DNA of 64,000 nucleotides from SAR202 cluster bacterium Io17-Chloro-G2 (GCA_002816875.1 MUCP01000013.1:1-64000), one strand, 5' to 3'; numbered from the stretch's first letter, positions 7,721 to 18,071 are shown. The notes: generated from the sequence alone by a model not told the origin. Made by a program: numbers and translations.

Positions 7721-8881
7721 ATGTTATTTAAAGGTATACATAAGCGAAAAAGGCCCACCGAATTGGATTCGGGCGGCGGTGAGGTCGCGAATTCCGCCCC
7801 GGCGCTGGAATTACGCGGCGTGGTAAAGGGCTTTGGTGAAGAATCGGTCATTGAGGGGCTTGACCTTGTCTTGGAAAAGGGACAGGTTATGGCCCTATTG
7901 GGCCGAAGCGGCTGCGGCAAGACCACCACGCTAAGGCTGATTGCCGGATTTGAAGACCCCGGAGCCGGTCTTGTCTTGATGAACGGCCAGACGGTCTCCC
8001 GGCCGGGCGAAAGCGTGCCGCCGGAAAACAGACAGGTGGGAATAGTCTTGCAAGAGGGGGCTCTTTTCCCCCACCTCACTGTGGAACAAAATGTCGCCTA
8101 CGGCCTGCCCAAGGAATATAGTCGCGGCCAGGGGGGCGCCAGCCGGAGCCGTGATAATCGAATCAATGAAGTCTTGACCCTGGTGGGCATGGAGCAACTC
8201 AGCCACCGGATGCCCCACGAATTATCCGGCGGACAGCATCAACGGGTGGCCTTGGCCCGCGCCCTGGCCCCCGGTCCCCGGGTGCTATTGCTGGATGAGC
8301 CTTTCTCCAACTTGGACCCCAGGCTCAGGGAACAGGTTCGAAGAGACGTGTTAGAAATTGTCAAAGACAGCGGGGTAAGCGCTATCTTTGTCACCCACGA
8401 CCAGGAAGAAGCCCTTTTCATGGGTGATGTGATTGCGGTGATGAATCAAGGCGTTGTGGAGCAGGTTGGCCGTCCCGAAGAGATATTCCACCATCCGGCC
8501 ACCCGCTTCGTGGCCGAATTCATCGGTCTCGCGGACTTCATCCCTGCCTGGAGAGACGGTGACTCTCTTGTCACAGAGGTCGGCTCCACCCAATGGCCTG
8601 ACTTTGATGGCCATCACGGCGGCGATGGGATTGACGGCCGGTTGGAAGTGATGGTCAGGCCGGACTGTCTCATGTGTCATGCTTCCCAAGAGGGCCAAGG
8701 CGTGATAACCCAGCGGGAGTTCCGAGGCCCATTTAACCTGTATCATGTCGCTTTGCCCTCGGGCCATGCGATCAGATGTCTCCTCTCCCACACCGAGACA
8801 TTCACCGTGGGAACCACTGTCTTGGTGGGCATGCGTGACGGCCACGCGTTGACTCCTTTTATTAACGACCGCGCCGCCTAG
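7721..8881 (+). CDS. fbpC: Ferric-iron ABC transporter ATP-binding protein
   Basis: A 386-residue ABC ATPase. Walker A is GRSGCGKTT, the Q-loop region includes QVGIVLQEGALFP, the ABC signature is LSGGQHQRVALARAL and Walker B is VLLLDEPFSNLD, followed by the switch His in FVTHDQEEA. About 130 residues beyond the nucleotide domain form a TOBE-like regulatory region, as in FbpC/PotA-type ATPases. It faces away from the binding-protein and permease genes, so the importer is encoded by two divergent transcripts sharing a 277-base control region. The N-terminal 25 residues are an unusual charged extension, so the true start could be slightly downstream. Confidence 0.9.
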   Translation: MLFKGIHKRKRPTELDSGGGEVANSAPALELRGVVKGFGEESVIEGLDLVLEKGQVMALLGRSGCGKTTTLRLIAGFEDPGAGLVLMNGQTVSRPGESVPPENRQVGIVLQEGALFPHLTVEQNVAYGLPKEYSRGQGGASRSRDNRINEVLTLVGMEQLSHRMPHELSGGQHQRVALARALAPGPRVLLLDEPFSNLDPRLREQVRRDVLEIVKDSGVSAIFVTHDQEEALFMGDVIAVMNQGVVEQVGRPEEIFHHPATRFVAEFIGLADFIPAWRDGDSLVTEVGSTQWPDFDGHHGGDGIDGRLEVMVRPDCLMCHASQEGQGVITQREFRGPFNLYHVALPSGHAIRCLLSHTETFTVGTTVLVGMRDGHALTPFINDRAA

Positions 8882-8948
8882 TCCAGCGGGATTCAGGTTG
8901 CCGGCCCTTTACCGGCAGCTAAGCCCGGCGTGATACATAGGTTTCATC

Positions 8949-9716
8949 ATGCCACGCACAAAGAAAACATCTAATGGTGCAGCCGGAGCAGGCGCAACGG
9001 CGGGCCAACTCGACCTCGCTTACGAACGGCTTTCGTCCGGAACCGAGAATTATCTCCTTTGTCTCTACCGTTTGTGGGAAGACTCCCAGGTCCCTACCAT
9101 CACCCAACTGACCGACACATTGAAGCAATTGCCCTTGACCGAAGGGCTGGGCACTTCCGTCCCGTCGGTGTCGGGGATGATTCGCCGAATGCAACGGCAG
9201 GCGCTCGTAGACATCGGTCCCGACAAACGCATCCGGCTGACCAAATGGGGATTGGATTGCGGAGTGGATATCGCCCGTAGGCACCGGTTGGCAGAGTGGC
9301 TGGTGGTGGAACTCTTGGGTATGGAATTGCGCCAAGCCCACATTGAAGCCCACCGGTTGGAGCACGGTATTTCGCCGGAATTCGAGCAAAAATTGGTGGA
9401 ACGGTTGGGCCACCCCACCCGCTCTCCCTTTGGCAGGCCCATCCCGCAGCCCGGCCAGCCGGAAAAACCCGTTAATACCCAAACCCTAGACAGCGCCGCG
9501 CCCCACACCGTTTTCACGGTGGACCGGGTGCCCGAGGAAGACACGGAGTTGCTGCGGTTCCTATCCGATGCGGGAATCGTGCCCGACCAAGATGTCGAGG
9601 TGGAGGAGGCGGCTCCATACCGGGGCGTTTTGATCGTCAAATCCGCCAAGGACCGGGTATCTATAGGTTACAACGTGGCCACCCAGATCGTGGTGCGCCC
9701 GCGAGACGCCGAGTAG
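8949..9716 (+). CDS. DtxR/MntR-family metal-dependent transcriptional regulator
   Basis: A 255-residue protein beginning with a low-complexity Ala/Gly tail. A winged-helix domain follows (SSGTENYLLCLYRLWE, then TSVPSVSGMIRRMQRQALV as the recognition region), then the helical metal-binding and dimerisation domain (ARRHRLAEWLVVELLGM, HIEAHRLEHGIS). The C-terminal FeoA/SH3-like domain is around VTVDRVPEED to the end. The order is that of full-length DtxR/IdeR proteins. It lies 67 bases after the iron ATPase gene on the same strand, so it is probably the iron-responsive repressor of the importer. Manganese sensing (MntR-like) is the alternative. Confidence 0.88.
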   Translation: MPRTKKTSNGAAGAGATAGQLDLAYERLSSGTENYLLCLYRLWEDSQVPTITQLTDTLKQLPLTEGLGTSVPSVSGMIRRMQRQALVDIGPDKRIRLTKWGLDCGVDIARRHRLAEWLVVELLGMELRQAHIEAHRLEHGISPEFEQKLVERLGHPTRSPFGRPIPQPGQPEKPVNTQTLDSAAPHTVFTVDRVPEEDTELLRFLSDAGIVPDQDVEVEEAAPYRGVLIVKSAKDRVSIGYNVATQIVVRPRDAE

Positions 9717-10017
9717 CCACCTGGCTATGTGCCTGCGTACCGAGCCTCGCGTTGATTGCTAGACATCGTGAGTGACTCGGCGAGAGTAGAAATCCCTCTT
9801 GATCCCCCTTTGCGAAAGGGGGAGACCTAGATTGGTGGGTCTCGTGTCTAAAAGGCGTGGATAGCTGATAACGCGGACCGGTGACGCAGGTAATCGCAGG
9901 AATCCAACGTCTAGTGAAGCCCTCTAACCTCCCCCTTTCGCTATGGGGGATTTAGCCCCGTCGGCTTGCCTATCACATAGAGTGGCCGCCGCCGCGAAGC
10001 CCATTCACATCTGCGGT
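9717..10017. other. Gene-free gap with two GC hairpins
   Basis: No coding region is supported. CCCCCTTT at 9804-9811 pairs with AAAGGGGG at 9815-9822 around a GCG loop. A related but imperfect C5/G5 hairpin lies at 9931-9949 in the opposite sense. These resemble scattered intergenic repeats and may act as terminators for the converging transcripts. Confidence 0.5.
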
Positions 10018-10605
10018 TCATCCCTTGGCTAACAGATTGTTCCTCACCTCGGCGAAACCCTCGGCCATGGTCCGTTCGGGGAAGGGCAGTATTTCCTCTT
10101 CACGGAAAACCTTCACCAGTACGAATATCGGCCCCGGTTGCTTCATGATGTCTTCCATCCCGATTAGGAACTCTTCCAACTTATCGAACTCATAGGTCTT
10201 GGCGTAACCCGCTCCGTTGGCCATCGACATCAGGTCCACATGGTCCAACCCCTGTATGGGAGTTCCACCAGTGGATTTGTTGGAGGAGTCGTCGAAGACG
10301 AAATGAACCAGGTTTTCGGGGTTAGATTCGGCTATTGTCGCCATGCAGGCCATGTCGGTCCGCAAGGTGGCATCGCAGTCTAGAACCAGCACCTTATCGC
10401 CAGGCCTGGCCAAGGCCAGTCCCAAGCCCACCGCTGGCGCCCGATCCATACAATCCGTGAGGTCAACATCTAGGTCTCTGCGGGTAGAGATGGTGTTCCA
10501 CTCCCTCAATGACGAAGATGTGGAGACCACCAGGGAGTCCTGACGGTGAAAGTTAACCGCCTTGGTTGCTTCGATCGAAGGGATCACCAGCGCCATCCTC
10601 CTCAT
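10018..10605 (-). CDS. TPP-enzyme beta-subunit paralogue with degenerate cofactor motif
   Basis: A 195-residue protein homologous to the C-terminal (pyrophosphate-binding) half of sulfopyruvate/phosphonopyruvate decarboxylases, and to the proteins at 10971 and 34500. Where those have the cofactor motif DGDGS or EGDGG followed by a DN pair, this one reads LDCDATLRTD and then VFDDSSN. The first Asp of GDG survives, but both glycines and the Asn are lost. The rest of the fold is intact, including the STGGTP turn. The start is uncertain: AGGAGG forms codons 2-3, so ATG 10605 or GTG 10587 could be used. It overlaps the end of the upstream membrane-protein gene. It may be a non-catalytic partner subunit. 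Confidence 0.7.
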   Translation of the reverse strand: MRRMALVIPSIEATKAVNFHRQDSLVVSTSSSLREWNTISTRRDLDVDLTDCMDRAPAVGLGLALARPGDKVLVLDCDATLRTDMACMATIAESNPENLVHFVFDDSSNKSTGGTPIQGLDHVDLMSMANGAGYAKTYEFDKLEEFLIGMEDIMKQPGPIFVLVKVFREEEILPFPERTMAEGFAEVRNNLLAKG

Positions 10606-10843
10606 TGTCTAAGTCCAAAGATTCCAATGGAGCCATGGATGGTTCCCCCCGTCTGACACTCACCATCAGATACATCCCTATCAAAATTGCGGCGCCTCCG
10701 CCCAACCCAAAAGGAACGCCGGCTCCAAGGCTGCCTGCTTGAAATCCCCGGTAAAGCAGCAAGAACCCTGCTGCTAGAGTGCCGTAGGCCAGAAAGCGGC
10801 CCAGTAAGCCCTTGGCCACGGACTGCAATAACGATTTACCCAT
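10553..10843 (-). CDS. Small two-helix membrane protein
   Basis: A protein of about 96 residues if ATG 10843 is used; an upstream in-frame start at 10900 would add 19 residues. Two hydrophobic segments (around FLAYGTLAAGFLLLY and FGLGGGAAILIGMYLMV) are followed by an acidic tail. The 3' end overlaps the start of the degenerate TPP subunit by about 53 bases. I do not recognise the family. Its position inside the TPP gene cluster suggests membrane tethering or an unrelated passenger gene. Confidence 0.5.
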   Translation of the reverse strand: MGKSLLQSVAKGLLGRFLAYGTLAAGFLLLYRGFQAGSLGAGVPFGLGGGAAILIGMYLMVSVRRGEPSMAPLESLDLDNEEDGAGDPFDRSNQGG

Positions 10844-10970
10844 GGCGTCCGAGTATTTCAATATCCAATATAAAATGACACGAGACGATGAGCAAGTCAC
10901 CGCCTCGTTCTGTTGCTGCGGACCGCTCGCTTAGGACCCTGGAGCAACGGCCATGGGAGATATCTCCTGG

Positions 10971-11561
10971 TTAACTTTTAGCCAGGGCTTCGGGAAGTTC
11001 TTTGAACGCGGTCAGTACCGACCGGGAAGGCCTGGGCCGGTCCTGAACGGCCGAGTTCTCAATCTCGGGTGTCACCGCCAGACGGATGAACACCGGCCCC
11101 GTGGATGCTAACACCTGGTCGATCCCCGTCGCCAGGTCTTCCAGGTTGTCGAAGTTGAACACCGCCGCATAGCCCGCTCCCTTGGCCATTTCCTCCCAGT
11201 CGGAACGGCCCGTTCCAGGCACCGGTTGACCGCCCGTCACCGCGTAAACACCGTTGTCGAATAGAAAGTGGTACAGGTTGGTGGGAGCTTTGTTGGATAC
11301 CGTCACCATGCTGCCCAGGTTCATCAGCAGGCTACCGTCGCCGTCCAGCACCACGACCTTTCGTTGTGGTTGGGCCAACGCCAGACCGAGGCCCACCGAG
11401 GACGCCTTGCTCATGGCGCCTGATATGGGAAAGTCCAGCTTCTCGTTGGAGGTCACCGTGGGCAACCCGAAGCTAACGTTGTTGGCGTTCATGGTGGCGA
11501 CAAACACGGCGTCTCCGCGTTTGCTGTCGATTACTTTAACCGCTTCCGTGTTGTTGATCAT
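10971..11561 (-). CDS. Split TPP-dependent decarboxylase, beta subunit (ComE-like)
   Basis: About 196 residues corresponding to the TPP-binding C-terminal domain of sulfopyruvate/phosphonopyruvate decarboxylase. The cofactor motif is intact: VVLDGDGSLLMNLGSM, then FLFDNGVYAVTGG. The alpha subunit is encoded immediately upstream (27 bases), so the pair should form the active site at their interface. ATG 11561 is chosen; an in-frame TTG at 11570 closer to GGAGA is possible. The family decarboxylates a 2-oxo acid such as sulfopyruvate or phosphonopyruvate, but the substrate cannot be assigned here. Confidence 0.8.
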   Translation of the reverse strand: MINNTEAVKVIDSKRGDAVFVATMNANNVSFGLPTVTSNEKLDFPISGAMSKASSVGLGLALAQPQRKVVVLDGDGSLLMNLGSMVTVSNKAPTNLYHFLFDNGVYAVTGGQPVPGTGRSDWEEMAKGAGYAAVFNFDNLEDLATGIDQVLASTGPVFIRLAVTPEIENSAVQDRPRPSRSVLTAFKELPEALAKS

Positions 11562-11587
11562 TGCCTGCAATTCTCCAGTCGAGTAGG

Positions 11588-12094
11588 TTATGCGCCGAAC
11601 TCGGTCCCCACCAACACGGCCACCGGCTTCTGGTTGCGGTCGGCTTCGGCCAGGGCCAGGGTGATTCGGTCGGCATCGTCATCGGTTTCGATCAGATAGT
11701 AGTTGATGCCCCAGGCGTGGAGGATGTGCTCGATGAAGCGCGCCGCCGAATCGTTGGTCAGCCCGTGGCGGCTCCAACCCCGGTAGCCGATCAGCATCAC
11801 CAGGGGCTGGTGGACGTCCAGGCCCAGACCGCGGATGGAGTCGCCGGACTCGAAGATGCCGGTATTTTGGATCAAGACCACGGGCTTTTTGCCGCCGACC
11901 CATAAGCCCGCCGCGATGGCCATGGTTTCACCTTCCCGGCAGACGGGCACCAAGTCCAGCGCCGGTTCGCCGGTCAGGAGTTCGAACATGAAGTTTGTCT
12001 CGCTGTCGGGAAGCCACACCACATGGGTGACATCGTTCTTTTTCAACTCGTTGATGATCGCCGCCGGGTGAATCACCGCGTCCTGTGTAGTCAT
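11588..12094 (-). CDS. Split TPP-dependent decarboxylase, alpha subunit (ComD-like)
   Basis: A 168-residue pyrimidine-binding (PYR) domain, similar in length to ComD of sulfopyruvate decarboxylase. The catalytic Glu that activates the TPP aminopyrimidine is in CREGETMAIAAGLW. WLPDSE near the N-terminus and MLIGYRGWSRHGL are typical of this group. It starts at ATG 12094 and leads a four-gene minus-strand run: alpha, beta, small membrane protein, degenerate beta. A second alpha subunit lies at 35277. Confidence 0.8.
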   Translation of the reverse strand: MTTQDAVIHPAAIINELKKNDVTHVVWLPDSETNFMFELLTGEPALDLVPVCREGETMAIAAGLWVGGKKPVVLIQNTGIFESGDSIRGLGLDVHQPLVMLIGYRGWSRHGLTNDSAARFIEHILHAWGINYYLIETDDDADRITLALAEADRNQKPVAVLVGTEFGA

Positions 12095-12239
12095 CGAGTC
12101 TCCTTGCTAGAATCCTGAGCGATACAGTGCGTTGCTGAAATCTCTGCTCCCAGGTTGGCCCGGCCCATTATATGCAGGCCGGTGAATGGCGGTCAACAAA
12201 TCCCAGCCGTGCCGTCCCATCTGTCCTGAGAACCAGCGT

Positions 12240-13262
12240 CTAATCGCCCAGAGTTGTCATCAGCACGTCACTGGGCCGCTGGCCCACTGGGTAGGTCTCC
12301 AATGGGGTGAGTTCGCCCGTGTCGCCGTCGATCCGGTATGAGGCGAGACGGCCCGACTCTGTCCCGGCGGCGACCAGGAAATTGCCTTCCGGGTCCAGGC
12401 TGAAAGAACCGGGCACAGGCTCGGCCGGCACCCGCCCTACGGCCGTCAATTGCCCGGAGGTGGGGTCTATCGAGAACGCCGCGATGCTGTTGTGTCCTCG
12501 GTTGGGGGCATACAGGAATCTGCCCGACGGAGACACCTGGATCTGGGAGCAGGTGTTCCTTTCGGTATAATCGGCGGGCAATGTCGTTAGGGTTTGAAAA
12601 GCCGACAGCGTTCCTTGGGAAGTGTCCAGCCGGTACCCGGTTACGCTGCTGCCCTGCTCGTTGGAGAAGTAAAGGATGTCTTGGGTTGGATGGAAGCAAA
12701 AGTGGCGCGGGCCCAAGTGCTCCTCCGGCTCCACCCTGGGAGGCGAGTTGGGCGTGATATGTCCCGTGCTCTCGTCAAACCGGAATTGGAATATGGCGTT
12801 GGGGCCATTACCGGCAATATGAGGTACGAACGCGAATTTGTTGGATGGGTCGGTCTGCATAGCGTGGGCGCCGGTCGCCGTTTCCAGCCATTCGATGGGC
12901 GGTCCGTCCACTGACCCGTCGGCTCCCACAGGATGTACCCCCGCATGGGCCCCTTGATAATAGGATGACAGCACAAACCCGCCTTTGCGGTCCGTCGCCA
13001 CAAACGTGGGCGCCGCCTCCACCGACACCTTTCCGCTGTGGGTAAGTGCTCCGGTGACCTGGTCTATCTGGAAGCTGGATATCTCCGAGCTTCCCCGATG
13101 CCCGGCATAAAGGACTTTTCGGTCCGGGCTGATCGCCAACGGCGACGGCCCACCGGGTAAAGGTATCTCGCTCTTGGGAGTTAATTTTCCGGTCTCCGTA
13201 TCCATCGTGAAAACCGATATCTTGTCATCGTCTTGCAGGGAAACATACAGGTAGCAAACCAT
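12240..13262 (-). CDS. Lactonase-family seven-bladed beta-propeller (YbhE/Pgl-like)
   Basis: A 340-residue protein made of repeated blades, each with a pattern such as SPDRKVLYAGHRGSSEISSF or SPSGRFLYAPNRGHNSIAAF. This is the signature of the lactonase/6-phosphogluconolactonase beta-propeller family. ATG 13262 with GGAGG 9 bases upstream is preferred over a TTG two codons earlier. No signal peptide is seen. Proteins in this family hydrolyse sugar lactones, but many members have unknown substrates. Confidence 0.8.
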   Translation of the reverse strand: MVCYLYVSLQDDDKISVFTMDTETGKLTPKSEIPLPGGPSPLAISPDRKVLYAGHRGSSEISSFQIDQVTGALTHSGKVSVEAAPTFVATDRKGGFVLSSYYQGAHAGVHPVGADGSVDGPPIEWLETATGAHAMQTDPSNKFAFVPHIAGNGPNAIFQFRFDESTGHITPNSPPRVEPEEHLGPRHFCFHPTQDILYFSNEQGSSVTGYRLDTSQGTLSAFQTLTTLPADYTERNTCSQIQVSPSGRFLYAPNRGHNSIAAFSIDPTSGQLTAVGRVPAEPVPGSFSLDPEGNFLVAAGTESGRLASYRIDGDTGELTPLETYPVGQRPSDVLMTTLGD

Positions 13263-13283
13263 GATCAACTTCCTCCAATTCGA

Positions 13284-16200
13284 TTATTGGTCGCGAGCGT
13301 CTAAGGTCGGACCCAGTAAATAAACGCGGTGGCGTCCAGGCAACCCTTTCAGTTCCACTTCCCGCTCTTCCCCAAAGGTCAGGTCTCCGGCGCTTTCGGT
13401 AAGTTCTTTCAACAGCGAAGACACCAGGATCTGCCGCCCCGGGCTTGGTCTGCGATGCGAGAGGCCAGAATCACGTTCCGGCCGTAAAAATCCCCGGCGT
13501 CCTGGATGGCTTCCCCGGTGTGTAATCCCATGCGCACGTGTACAGGTTCCTGCGGGTGCACTTGGTTGTAGTCGTGACTTACCCTCTGGATGGCCAAGGC
13601 ACACTGTAAGGCCCTGCGAGCCGAGGAGAAAGCCAGCATGAAGCCGTCCCCCATTGACTTCACCTCAAACCCCCCGTGGGAGGCCAAGTTCTCGCGGATC
13701 AGTGCGTTGTGGTCCTGCAGCACCCGCTGCATGGCATGGTCGCCCAACCGGTGGGTCATGGCCGTGAAGCCCTCGATGTCGCTGAACAGGATAGTCACCG
13801 TGCCGTCGGGGGCGGCGTGGGGGCTCAGGTCGGGTTTCTCCCCCTGCACCGCCGAGGCCAAGGCGTCGATGGAGGTGTTCGGGTCCAACGGTGCAACACC
13901 TTGAATCTCCAGTTTGCGGGCAAGCACCCGCTCCAACCGGGGCCGCATACCCAATTCGCTAGAGATAGCCAGGGATTCGTCCAGCAGAGCGATGGCCCTG
14001 GGGCGGTCACCTTCGGCATCGCGCGCTCTCAAGGTGTCAGAATAGTCACAGCAGATCCAGGCCAGCTCGGGACGGTAGCCGGCATCGCGGTGGAAGCCCA
14101 CCGAAGCTTCGAAATGGACCTCGGCCTGGTCTGGGTCGGCCATGGTGTGGGCTAACATCCCCAACACGCGGTCAATCGTCATCTCAGTGTTGACGAAAGG
14201 AATGCCGATGTCTGGCTCCAGGGCAGTATAGTTCGCGGCTGCTGCCACTGCGTCGCATTCGAGAACCGAATTGATCGCCAGCGCGGTTCTGGCTATCAGA
14301 GCGCTTTCTCGAGTCGCGGTGCTTGTTGATAGGACAGCTTCGGCGGCTATCTTGGCTACGTCCAGCCGTTCGTTTGTGCCTGTGGTCCAGGCAATTACCG
14401 ATAAGGCCAAAGCTGAGTAAACAGTATCGAGATTTGGCCCTGGCGTGGTTACGTGCATGACTTCTAGTAGGCGCTCTAGGTAAATCTCGCCTTGGTCAAG
14501 ATCACCAACCTGGTACTCCAACATTATTTGGCTAAATAAGAGACGGGCATCCAAGGGAGCCACGGCCATTGCTTGGCCGCCGAATTCGCGAGCAACAACC
14601 CAGTCACCCGTCCGCATCGCCACTTTCATGTTGAACAGAAACGCGTTCAACGTAGAAAAGCGGTCGCCAACCTTTTGCGCCGGGACCAAGACTGCTGATG
14701 CGTGATATCGTGCAGCCTCTGTGTCTCCCAAATTTAACAGACAAATACCGGCCATTGAATAAGCAGAGGCTTCGGCAGCAAGATCATTCGCCCGTGGCGC
14801 CAGTTCGAGTGCGAGCAAACACTTCTCCACGCAATCTTGTATCCGTCTTTCCTGTTGGTCGGAACGAGCAGCGTAGACCAATGTCCGCATTTCTAGCGCC
14901 GCATCACCATCCCGCCGGGCTATGGCTAACGCCTGATTGAACGCCTTCTGGGCGCCATCATCGTCGCCTCCCTGCAAACTCAAGGCCGAGCCGTACTCAG
15001 ATCGGAGACGACCCTCCTGGTTGGAGTCAATAGGTATCAAGGTCAAGGCGCGCTCTAGCATATTGGTTCTTTCGGTGCGGCGTCCCGATCCAATCGCGAT
15101 GATGGGGTACCCTACAACCGTCAAGGCACGTTCGACATCCTGGACATCGGCGTAATAGTTGAAGGCGCGGCTCAACGTGGCAATCGCTTCCCGCACACGG
15201 TATAAAGCGAATATGCTTACTTGAGCGCGGCCCAAGCCGAACAAGAGCTCAGCAGTTTCGGGATCAGCGGCCGTTTCCAGTCCGCTCAACGAGACCTGCT
15301 TGGCGTCTAGAGCTCGTTGAAAATGAACGTCAGCCTCTTCCCAAGCGAAAACGGCGATCGCCCGTTCTCCCGCGATGCTGGAATAGCGCACCAGCTTCTC
15401 TGGGCCAAGCATCGACTCCGCCTCTGCAAAGTGGTGAGCCAGTTCCGCGGCGTAAGCCTCGGCGTCCTCGCCGTACAACTGTTCCAACGTCTGGGCGATT
15501 CGGGCATGCAGCCGGACCCGGCGGGTGGTTGATAGTTCCTCAATCAGCGCCTCGTGGGTCAGGGCATGGGTGAACTGGTACCTGCCGACAGCCTGAGGCA
15601 ACTCCTCTATCACCCTAGTTCCCAGGGCCTCTTCCAAAACCTCCGGCAACCGTTCTTCGGACATATCTTCAACCAACGGCGCCAGTTGCCTGAGGTCAAA
15701 CTCCCTGCCGATGACCGAGGCGATGGTCAACACTTCGTTGCACCGTTGGGACAACCGGTTGAGGCGCCGCCCAATCACCTCCCTGATACCTTCGGGGATG
15801 CGCAAAGTCCAGGAATCGCGGGTGCTGGCGGCCTCCGGGGTCAACTCCCTTTGTTGTACCAACAGTCGAACCACCTCGGTGACGAATAAGGGGTTGCCCT
15901 CGGTTTGGGTGTGAACTGCGGCCGTCAGGCCGGCAGGAGGTGCTATCCCGGCAGCGATCTCGATGAATCGAGCGACGTCTTCTTGTGACAGGCCGCGCAG
16001 CAGGACCCGCTGGAATAGCCGCTCGCGATTCAGACCGCCCAGGGTCTCGGTCAAGGGATGTTGGCGGTTGAGCTCCATGTCTCGGTAGGTGCCGACGACC
16101 ACGAGCCGCGCCCCGGACAGCTCCCTGGCCAGGAATTCCAGTAAAAGCAGTGAAGGTTTGTCAGCCCAGTGCAGGTCATCGAGCATGAGAATCAGCGGCT

Positions 16201-17749
16201 GCTGCTGGCCAGCGGCTTTGAAGAAAGTGGTGATGGCGTCGAAGAGCCGGAACCGGGCCTGCTCGGGACTCTCCAGACTAGGGGGCGGGTTCAGACCTGG
16301 CAGACGTTCCGTGACGTCGGACACGATTTGGGCGATATCTGCGGCCCCGGCGCCCATCTCTCGACGCAGCTGGTCTGGCTCTATTTCCCTGACGTAGGAG
16401 CGGATGGCCTGTACCCAGGGCCAATAGGGGGGCGTGCCCTGCTCTTCGTAACAACGGCCCCACAGAACCTGGGCGCCCCGCATCCCGGCATAGGTCGCAA
16501 GTTCCTGGGCTGTCCGGGTCTTGCCAATGCCAGGCTCCCCCACCAGCATCACCAGCCGTCCGCGGCCGGACAAAGCGTCTTCCAGGGCTGCCCTAAGCTC
16601 CCCCATCTCGGCTTGCCTGCCGACGAACACCCCCACAGCCAGGCTGTCTAAAGAGGGTGCGTCCTGTTCAGGGCGCTGCTCTACGGGCACCGAAAGGTCG
16701 ATGGCATCCAAAGCGGACAGGACGTCGGTGGCCGACTCCGGCCTTTCCGCCGGGTCCTTGGCTAATAGACGTGATATCAGGGCTTCCAGGGGCCGCGGGC
16801 AGCTGGCGTTGTGCCAGATGGGAGACACCGGCGGGGTGTTGATATGCTGCCCGATGATGGCCACCGCGTCATCGCCCAAAAAGGGCGGTCTTCCAGTGAC
16901 CATCTCATAGAGCATGGCGCCTAAGGAGTAAAGGTCTGACCGGGGAGTCACCTCGCCGCCCATAGACTGCTCCGGCGGCATGTAGGCCACGGTGCCCACC
17001 ATCATGCCCTTTCCGGTGATGCGCGAATGATCAAGCACCACTGCCAGGCCGAAGTCGCCGATCTTGGGCGTGCCGTCCTCCGACAGCCAGACGTTGCCCG
17101 ACTTCAGGTCCCGGTGGACGATGCCCCGGTTGTGGGCGAACTCCAGGCCCCGGCAGACTTGCCGGGCGATGTTCAGGGTCTGATCTAGTTCGATGCAGTG
17201 GTCCGGCGCGTCCCCGATTAGGCTTTCGACCGACCCGCCGGTCATCAGTGGCAACACCAGGTATGGCTGGCCGTTGTCTTCGCCCAGATCATGGATCTGT
17301 AGGATGTTGGGGTGGTCTCCCAGACGGCCCATGGCCTGGGCTTCTCTCGTAATGCGGGTCCTGGACGCCTGGTCGATGCCCTCGGTCTTGATCACGGCCA
17401 AAGCGACATCCCGGTCCAAGATCCCGTCGTGGGCCAGGTAGACCGTCTTCTTGCCGCCTTCTCCGAGGAATTGCTTGACCTGGTAGCGGCCATTGGCGAA
17501 AGAGGCGGGTTCTTCGGCTCGGGAGAAAGTGTCTACCGGTAAGACGCCCGCGGCATTGGGAGAGCTGCCCTCGGCATCCAATGCACGTTGAGCAGCGGCC
17601 ATAAAATCCCGGGCATCCGCATTTTCAGGGTCGAAAATGAGCACGTCCTGAGCCCCTAGGCGAACGGCGGCCCAGTCGTGACGGTCGGCAGCATCCTCAA
17701 TCTGATCCAAGATGCGGTCGATTCGCCTGCGCATTCGGTCACTGGCCAT
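13284..17749 (-). CDS. Giant Ser/Thr kinase - AAA ATPase - TPR - class III cyclase regulator, 3' frameshift
   Basis: The first frame encodes 1446 residues. An N-terminal helical segment leads into a protein kinase at about 88-350 (LGEGGKK glycine loop, VIK lysine, HRDLKSGN, DFG). A P-loop ATPase follows (GEPGIGKT at about 404-411, Walker B around LILMLDD), then a long helical TPR-like region. A class III nucleotide cyclase begins near residue 1312, with metal-binding Asp in FSDIEGFT and in KSMGDGF. That frame ends at 13409 with the aberrant tail RSWCLRC. The expected cyclase ending (ILVSSLLKELTES, then EVELKGLPG) continues in another frame to 13284. One missing base near 13434-13440, beside a CCCC run, explains this. 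It may be a real mutation or a sequencing error. The architecture suggests a soluble signalling hub. Confidence 0.88.
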
Positions 17750-18071
17750 GGTGGGATGTTAGCGCAGGGTGGAAGGGTTGTCTATCGAGGGACGTAGATT
17801 TGGCCGCCAGCGCTCTACCAGTCACCATAGGCGCGGGAAGGCCCCATTGGACCTGTAGCTGGCGGGCGATTCGAGCCTTGGGTTTACCCCGCCAGGGAGG
17901 TGGCTACCCCATGAGAGTGGGGTAATTGACGGTTGACGCGCTCAGGATGCCTAATCAAAATCGGTGCCTCCCGGGAGTCATATTTTCCGGGAAGGCCCGG
18001 ATTTGCCCGAATCGCCACCAGTGGTAATCTTGTATAGTTCCTACCGGAGTACGTTAGTGAAGGAGAATCAC
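17750..18071. other. Divergent intergenic region
   Basis: This holds the control region between the kinase/cyclase gene and the nitroreductase. TACCCCA at 17905-17911 pairs with TGGGGTA at 17918-17924. No T-run follows, and no convincing promoter pair was found. Confidence 0.35.
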
